In this document: one piece after another, positions 58,976-64,000 of the stretch
Layout: each line of letters opens with the position of its first letter
Numbering within the stretch: position 1 is the first letter of the stretch
Notes under the pieces: model-generated
Seen by the model: only the letters and a program-made list of their open reading frames with translations
What the model was told of the DNA's origin: nothing
Database searches by the model: none
DNA from: Acetobacter sp.
GTDB taxonomy: Bacteria > Pseudomonadota > Alphaproteobacteria > Acetobacterales > Acetobacteraceae
Assembly (NCBI RefSeq): GCF_022483985.1
Contig: NZ_JAKVME010000001.1
Span: forward strand, 1,922,001 to 1,986,000
DNA: 64,000 bases
Reading direction: 5' to 3'
Translations under genes and position numbers: made by a program

Positions 58976-60409
58976 TCACTGTTCGGCCTGAAGCCGTGTC
59001 GCCCTGTCCCTCGCCTTCCCGAGATACCGGTCCAGATCTTCCGCGACCAGCCAGTCTCCCGCCTGCAGGGCCGCCTCGCCATGTAGCCACACGCCTGCGC
59101 ACGCAGCCTCCCAAGGCTCCATACCCGCCGCCAGCAAGGCGCCGATAATGCCGGTGAGCGTATCGCCCGACCCCGCCGTGCCGAGAGCCGGGGTCGCATG
59201 CGTATTCAAGGCAACCCGTCCGTCCGGAGCGGCGATCAGGCTCGTCGCCCCTTTCAGAACCACGACCGCGTTCACCTCTCTGGCAGCCGCCCGCACTGCG
59301 GCCAGCGGGTCTGATTCCGACGAGCCGAAGACCCTCGTAAACTCTCCGCCATGCGGCGTCAGGACAGCCGCCCCCCGCAGACGCTCCGGCGCACCGGCCG
59401 CCCATGAAAAAGCGCCCGCATCCGCCAGAATCTGTCGATCCGCCGCGACCAGTTGCGGGAACACCCGCTCCACCTCTTCCGGCAGAAGACCCGGACCGCA
59501 AATCCACGTCCTGCGACGATGATCTTTCAGCAGTTCGTCCAGCGGTTCCTCATCAATGATGAGGCCCGGCTCGCCGAGACGGAATGCAGGAGCCGCTTTG
59601 CCTGCTGCAATCCTGACAAGACCCGCGCCCGTGCGCCGTGCGGAGGCCGCCGCCAGACGGGTCGCGCCGGGCATCGCCTCACCGGCGCACAGGCTGACGA
59701 CACCACGGGAATATTTATGCGATTCAAGAGCAAGAACGGGCAGCTTCCAGAGCCCCGGCTCATTCCGCCATGTAGTGACGGCGATTTCCCTCAATGTCGC
59801 AGCAGGAATGCCAATATCCCTCACCTCGAACTGCCCGAGATATTCACGTCCCGGCAGCAGAAGATGACCGGGTTTCGCACGGAAGAATGTCACGGTCAGG
59901 TCGGCGGAACGGGCATATCCGCGCACCAATCCGGTTGCGCCATCAATACCGGTCGGCATGTCGATGGCGACGACACGTTTTGCAGCGGCAAGCACGGACG
60001 GAACAGGCTCCCGCACATCCCGACTGAGACCCGCCCCAAAAACCGCGTCGATGACCAGATCGACCCGGGCAGCTTCTTCCGGAGAGAATGGAACACGCGG
60101 ACCATGAAATCCTGCTGAAACAGCCGCGGCATCACTTCCCGGACGCGGCTCCACCAGCGCGGCGACAGCAACAGGCCACCCCATCCCGGCGAGATAACGG
60201 GCCGCGACATAGCCGTCGCCACCATTATTGCCGGGACCGCACAGAACCAGCACACGGCAGGGCTTTGTAAAACGCCTCACGGCCAGCGCCACAGCCCGGC
60301 CCGCATTCTCCATCAGGGTCGCCACAGGGATGGCGCGGGATGCGATCTGGTCAACGCTGTCCATTTCCTTCGGGGTAAGGACGGCGAATCTGTCGGGTCG
60401 GCCTGACAT
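58976..60409 (-). CDS. nnr: Bifunctional NAD(P)HX epimerase/dehydratase
   Basis: 477 residues from the ATG at 60409 (MSGRPDRFAVLTPKEMDSVD). The N-terminal half is the epimerase (YjeF-N; CGPGNNGGDGYVAARYL), and the C-terminal half is the ribokinase-like ADP/ATP-dependent dehydratase (GLVRIAAG; LTPHGGEFTRVF; ATPALGTAGSGDTLTGIIGAL). It repairs hydrated nicotinamide cofactors. It stands alone between the tRNA-Leu gene and a divergent gene. Confidence 0.93.
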   Translation of the reverse strand: MSGRPDRFAVLTPKEMDSVDQIASRAIPVATLMENAGRAVALAVRRFTKPCRVLVLCGPGNNGGDGYVAARYLAGMGWPVAVAALVEPRPGSDAAAVSAGFHGPRVPFSPEEAARVDLVIDAVFGAGLSRDVREPVPSVLAAAKRVVAIDMPTGIDGATGLVRGYARSADLTVTFFRAKPGHLLLPGREYLGQFEVRDIGIPAATLREIAVTTWRNEPGLWKLPVLALESHKYSRGVVSLCAGEAMPGATRLAAASARRTGAGLVRIAAGKAAPAFRLGEPGLIIDEEPLDELLKDHRRRTWICGPGLLPEEVERVFPQLVAADRQILADAGAFSWAAGAPERLRGAAVLTPHGGEFTRVFGSSESDPLAAVRAAAREVNAVVVLKGATSLIAAPDGRVALNTHATPALGTAGSGDTLTGIIGALLAAGMEPWEAACAGVWLHGEAALQAGDWLVAEDLDRYLGKARDRATRLQAEQ

Positions 60410-60547
60410 GACGGGTGTCTCCGTATGATAATGCGGCGGAATGAACCCGCCTGAATCTGACTCCGGGAAACAGGGAGTCTTGCGTTCGACGCTCTGATTG
60501 GCGACACAGCTTACGACCGTACAGCCGATCTGTCCGATGGAGTTCGC

Positions 60548-60997
60548 ATGCCACATATTCTCTGGAGTCTTGTTCTGACGCTGCACATCGCCGGAATGGC
60601 GGTGTGGGTTGGTGGCGCGACCTATGCCGTAGCCATCCTGCGTCCGAGCCTGTCCCTGCTCGACAAGGCGCAGCGCAGCGCCGTGCATCTGCTGACATTG
60701 AAGCGTTTTTTACGCGTCGTCTGGCATATCATGCCGATCGTGCTGGTGACCGGCTGGCTCATGATCGTTCATGAAGGTGGCTTTGCGGCAATCCCCTGGA
60801 CCACAAACGTCATGCAGCTTCTCGGTCTGGTCATGGCGGGCCTGTTCCTGCGTGTTTTTTACGGCCCTTATCAGAAAGCCCGCCGCGCCATCCGTCCGCA
60901 GCCGCAGACATTCGATTCCATCCGCAGCCTGATGCTGGGTGTGGTCGCCTGCGGTGTGCTCGCCATCCTGTGCGCGTCGATCGGGCATGGTCTTTAA
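60548..60997 (+). CDS. Four-helix membrane protein, CopD-like
   Basis: 149 residues. WSLVLTLHIAGMAVWVGGATYA starts the first membrane helix, and three more follow at about 65-85, 92-110 and 128-147. Conserved His13 and the WVGG motif resemble the CopD/HemJ-type membrane domain, but the metal ligands are too few to assign copper import. GATGGAGTTCGC precedes the ATG. Function unknown. Confidence 0.6.
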   Translation: MPHILWSLVLTLHIAGMAVWVGGATYAVAILRPSLSLLDKAQRSAVHLLTLKRFLRVVWHIMPIVLVTGWLMIVHEGGFAAIPWTTNVMQLLGLVMAGLFLRVFYGPYQKARRAIRPQPQTFDSIRSLMLGVVACGVLAILCASIGHGL

Positions 60998-61170
60998 ACT
61001 TTCATGAGAGCCTGACGGTTATTCTGCCGAAAACACTTGCGGCCAGTCCGGAACCGAAACGACTGCCGCTTGATTTTTCGCGCGGGACGGCCTACCGACA
61101 GGCACCGGTTTTTTCCGGCCCCTTCTGTGCGCCCCGCCCTATGCGGCGACCGACCTAATCTGAGAGCGAC

Positions 61171-63363
61171 TTGAGCCCCAAAGCTTCCGACACGACCGAG
61201 AAAAAGCCGCGCAAAGCGGCTCCCCGCACTCGCACCCGCAAGACCGCGGCGACTGTCGACGCGGTGACGGCAGAGTCTGCCGTGATCAAGGCGGAAGCCT
61301 CGGCTACGCCTGCTCCAAAGCGCGCGGCGACACGACGGAAAAAGGTTGTCGAGGAAACAGTCGCGCCGGAAGTGGTTGCGGCTGCTGAAACAGCATCTCC
61401 CCAAAAACCCGCACGGGCACGCCGGAAAAAGGCAGAGCCTGCCGTCGTGGAAGAGGTCGCGGCAGCCACCTCCACCGCAAAAACGCCGCGCCGCACGACA
61501 CGGAAAAAAGCTGAACCTGTCGTAGCGAAGAAAGCGGTCGCTGTTCCGGAAGAGGCCGTTTCTGAAGAAGCGCCTGTCAAAAAGCCACGCACACGTAAAG
61601 CCGCCGTCACGGCAAAAAGTGCGGACGCGGCGCCCGTGGCCACACCGAAAAAACCGATACGCCGACGCAACGCCAAGGCGGAAGCCAAGTCTCCGGACGA
61701 GCCGGTTATCGAAGAGGCGACTGACGCTCATCCACTTCATGTCGGTGGGGCTACCGACGGTATCGTCGAGCCGGAAGCAGCGAGCCATCCGGCCACAACG
61801 CCAGCAGCGGAGCCTGCTCCAAACGAAGTCGGCGGAGAGAGCGCACAGGTCAGGTTTGCTGATCTGGGGCTTTCGGAACCAATCCTCCGCGCCGTCACCG
61901 AGATGGGCTATGTCCATCCCACCCCCATTCAGGCGCAGGCGATCCCTGCCATTCTGCACGGGCAGGATGTGCTGGGCGTCGCCCAGACCGGAACCGGCAA
62001 GACAGCCTCCTTTACACTTCCCATGCTGGAGATTCTCTCCGGCTCCCGCGCCCGCGCCCGGATGCCACGCTCGCTCATCCTTGAACCGACGCGTGAACTG
62101 GCGCTTCAGGTCGCCGAGAATTTCGTCAATTACGGCAAGCATCTGAAGCTGACGCACGCCCTTCTCATCGGCGGCGAAAGCATGGCCGACCAGAAAGAGG
62201 TGCTGAACAAGGGCGTTGACGTGCTGATCGCCACGCCGGGCCGTCTGCTCGATCTGTTCGAGCGCGGTGGTCTGTTGCTGACACAGACACGGATTCTCGT
62301 GATCGACGAAGCCGACCGCATGCTCGATATGGGTTTCATCCCCGATATCGAGCGCATCGTCGGTCTGCTTCCGACGAATCGCCAGACGCTGTTCTTCTCC
62401 GCAACGATGGCGCCTGAAATCCGTCGCCTCGCCGATGCGTTTCTTCAGTCACCCAAGCAGATCACGGTCAGCCGTCCTTCGACCGTTGCGACGACGATCG
62501 AGACCGGACTGATTGTCGTCGATGAGGACGACAAGCGGAAGGTTCTTCGCAAGCTGCTGCGGGCCGAAAACCTTCAGAACGCGATCGTTTTCTGCAATCG
62601 CAAGCGCGATGTCGATGTTCTGCTCAAGTCACTCCTGAAGCACGGCTTTTCAGCAGGCGCCCTGCATGGCGATCTGCCGCAGTCAGTCCGTTTCCAGACT
62701 CTGGAAAAATTCAAGTCCGGCGAACTGAAGATTCTGGTCTGCTCGGACGTTGCCGCCCGCGGTATTGATATCGGCGGGCTGTCTCACGTCTTCAACTTCG
62801 ATCTCCCCTTCCATGCCGAGGATTATGTCCATCGCATCGGTCGGACAGGACGAGCCGGCAAGGAAGGCAAGGCCTACAGTCTTGCGACGCCTTACGACCG
62901 CAAGTTCGCGGAAGCGATTGAAACGCTGACAGGCAAACCGATCCCCCGTCTGGAACGTGAGGGCATCACGCAGCTTGACTGGGCGAGTGAGGAAGAATCA
63001 CGCAGCAACCGGGGCAGAAAGAAGCGCGGAGGTCGCGGTTCAGGACGTGAACGTGACAGTGAGCCCTCCCGGCAGCCGGACGCTCCGGCTCGCCGCAAGG
63101 AAGCCGAGAAGAAACCGGCAACTCCCACAGAAGCTACTACCTCTCAGGCAGAGGCACGTGAGGATCGTCGGGGGACAAGGGACCGCAACGATCGGAATGA
63201 TCGCGGTCGGCGTGACGACAGCCGCCGTCGCGGTTCGGAAATTGCCGATGCGCCCGGCGAGAGCGTTCTCGGATTCGGGATGGATCTTCCCAACTTCATG
63301 AAACTTCCCCGGCGTGTGCCGGTCGCAATCGAAGCAACGGGCGAGGATGGCACGGAAAGCTGA
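61171..63363 (+). CDS. DEAD-box RNA helicase with long basic N-terminus
   Basis: 730 residues from a TTG at 61171, preceded by GAGAGCGAC. Residues 1-215 are rich in Lys, Ala, Glu and Pro with repeated RRKK blocks, histone-H1-like. The helicase core then follows: Q motif HPTPIQAQAIP (about 249-260), AQTGTGKT (271-278), VIDEADRMLDMGF, SAT and HRIGRTGRAG. The Arg/Gly/Asp-rich tail (from about 610) probably binds RNA. RhlE-like, in rRNA maturation or mRNA decay. Its stop overlaps the next gene. Confidence 0.92.
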   Translation: MSPKASDTTEKKPRKAAPRTRTRKTAATVDAVTAESAVIKAEASATPAPKRAATRRKKVVEETVAPEVVAAAETASPQKPARARRKKAEPAVVEEVAAATSTAKTPRRTTRKKAEPVVAKKAVAVPEEAVSEEAPVKKPRTRKAAVTAKSADAAPVATPKKPIRRRNAKAEAKSPDEPVIEEATDAHPLHVGGATDGIVEPEAASHPATTPAAEPAPNEVGGESAQVRFADLGLSEPILRAVTEMGYVHPTPIQAQAIPAILHGQDVLGVAQTGTGKTASFTLPMLEILSGSRARARMPRSLILEPTRELALQVAENFVNYGKHLKLTHALLIGGESMADQKEVLNKGVDVLIATPGRLLDLFERGGLLLTQTRILVIDEADRMLDMGFIPDIERIVGLLPTNRQTLFFSATMAPEIRRLADAFLQSPKQITVSRPSTVATTIETGLIVVDEDDKRKVLRKLLRAENLQNAIVFCNRKRDVDVLLKSLLKHGFSAGALHGDLPQSVRFQTLEKFKSGELKILVCSDVAARGIDIGGLSHVFNFDLPFHAEDYVHRIGRTGRAGKEGKAYSLATPYDRKFAEAIETLTGKPIPRLEREGITQLDWASEEESRSNRGRKKRGGRGSGRERDSEPSRQPDAPARRKEAEKKPATPTEATTSQAEAREDRRGTRDRNDRNDRGRRDDSRRRGSEIADAPGESVLGFGMDLPNFMKLPRRVPVAIEATGEDGTES

Positions 63364-64000
63364 AGGAAGGGGCCGTCGTCGGCCCCATTCTCATCAGTCA
63401 CCCTCTCCCGCCATCGACCCGACGCCACGACGCTATCGTATTGAAGCGCTTGGCGTCAGTGGCGATGGTATCGGTCGTCCGGCAGATTCCGGAGCGCAAC
63501 AGGCCGCTCCTGTCTTTATTCCCTATACGGCACCCGGCGACGAGGTCCTTGCCCGAAGCGTGGGCAAGGATCGGGCATCGGTTCTGGAAATCTGCGTCTC
63601 TGCGCCAGAGCGTGTCACGCCGCCCTGTTCCCTGTTCGGAACCTGCGGCGGATGCTCTCTTCAGCACCTGTCAGCGGCATGGATACTTGAGTGGAAGACC
63701 GCCGAGGTTGTCACCGGTCTCCGTCGCGCCGGGGCCATTGATCTTCCTCCCGTTTCCTCGTTCCAGACTCCTCCCGCGACACGTCGACGAGTCGATCTCG
63801 CGGCAAGACGCAGGCACGATAGCGTCATTCTGGGACTGCATCGACGCGGTGGCGATGTCGTCGATCTGACAGAATGCTCTCTGCTGCATCCTGATATTGT
63901 CAGCCTTCTTCCCGCTCTTCGCACAATGCTGGAGCGTCTGGATCTTTTTCGCAGGGAAGCGGATCTGCTTATCAACCTCCTCGATTCGGGGCCGGATCTT
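63347..64000 (+). CDS. 23S rRNA m5U methyltransferase, RlmD-like (partial)
   Basis: Open from the ATG at 63347, preceded by GCGAGG and overlapping the helicase stop by 17 bases, to the window end (218 codons so far). A basic N-terminus is followed by a TRAM-type domain (RRYRIEALGVSGDGIGRP) and iron-sulfur cysteines 94, 100 and 103 (CSLFGTCGGCSLQHL). This is the pattern of RlmD/RumA-family uracil-5 methyltransferases. The SAM-binding domain lies beyond the window. The exact target base cannot be told from this part. Confidence 0.85.
   Translation, partial: MARKAEGRGRRRPHSHQSPSPAIDPTPRRYRIEALGVSGDGIGRPADSGAQQAAPVFIPYTAPGDEVLARSVGKDRASVLEICVSAPERVTPPCSLFGTCGGCSLQHLSAAWILEWKTAEVVTGLRRAGAIDLPPVSSFQTPPATRRRVDLAARRRHDSVILGLHRRGGDVVDLTECSLLHPDIVSLLPALRTMLERLDLFRREADLLINLLDSGPDL

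Noticed and set aside
63371-63388. GGGGCC-GTCGTC-GGCCCC hairpin as helicase terminator
   Set aside because: No T-tract follows, and it lies within the overlapping start of the next gene.
63441-63869. 142-codon plus-strand frame near the window end
   Set aside because: It is out of frame with the rRNA methyltransferase gene starting at 63347, whose cysteine motif and TRAM domain are clear in the other frame.

Overview
This window is chromosomal DNA from an alphaproteobacterium, most likely an acetic acid bacterium (Acetobacteraceae). The reasons are protein style, the gene order lon - hupB - tRNA-Val - nuo - birA - coaX - rnj, an insertion-free prolyl-tRNA synthetase, and secreted periplasmic enzymes. 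I cannot name the species. Most of the window is dense, GC-rich and ordinary. The exception is about 0.9-4.4 kb, which is AT-rich and almost gene-free.

Layout. 1-900: remnants of mobile DNA (a truncated tyrosine-recombinase fragment and a possible lipoprotein gene). 902-4423: a very small integrative element of about 3.47 kb, bounded by 52-bp direct repeats that copy the 3' half of tRNA-Val(CAC). It holds one tyrosine recombinase gene plus about 1.9 kb of non-coding DNA built from hairpins and three successive origin-like modules, each an AT-rich core flanked by a different repeat family. 4.6-9.3 kb: two secreted enzymes (a royal-jelly/yellow-type beta-propeller and an amidohydrolase), a TPR lipoprotein and a RadC-family protein that lacks its metal ligands. 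9.4-12.1 kb: emrAB-type drug efflux with a palindromic operator. 12.3-15.1 kb: a HerA-like ATPase and a flavoprotein. 15.2-19.8 kb: flagellar export and rod genes in two divergent units (flgBC-fliE-fliQR-flhB and fliOP). 19.9-23.2 kb: proS-lolC-lolD.

23.3-34.8 kb: a complete reductive pyrimidine-degradation locus. It encodes PreT/PreA, dihydropyrimidinase, an M20 carbamoyl-beta-alanine hydrolase, an NCS1 permease and a RutR-like TetR regulator. It also holds a TonB-dependent receptor and a 2-oxoglutarate/iron oxygenase. Three near-identical 16-bp palindromes of the RutR type lie in front of its units, and this ties the receptor and the oxygenase to the regulon.

35.0-51.3 kb: RNase J, CoaX and BirA downstream of the complex I operon nuoABCDEFGHIJKL-N. 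nuoM is missing. Its place is taken by a 17-codon reading frame that overlaps both neighbours by ATGA. 51.6-58.8 kb: tRNA-Val(UAC), HU, Lon, ClpX, ClpP, trigger factor and tRNA-Leu(UAG), a protein quality-control block. 59.0-64.0 kb: NAD(P)HX repair enzyme, a small membrane protein, a DEAD-box helicase with a long basic N-terminus, and a 23S rRNA methyltransferase gene cut off by the window end.

The observations most worth following are the minimal tRNA-borne element with stacked origin-like modules, the missing nuoM, and the extended pyrimidine regulon.
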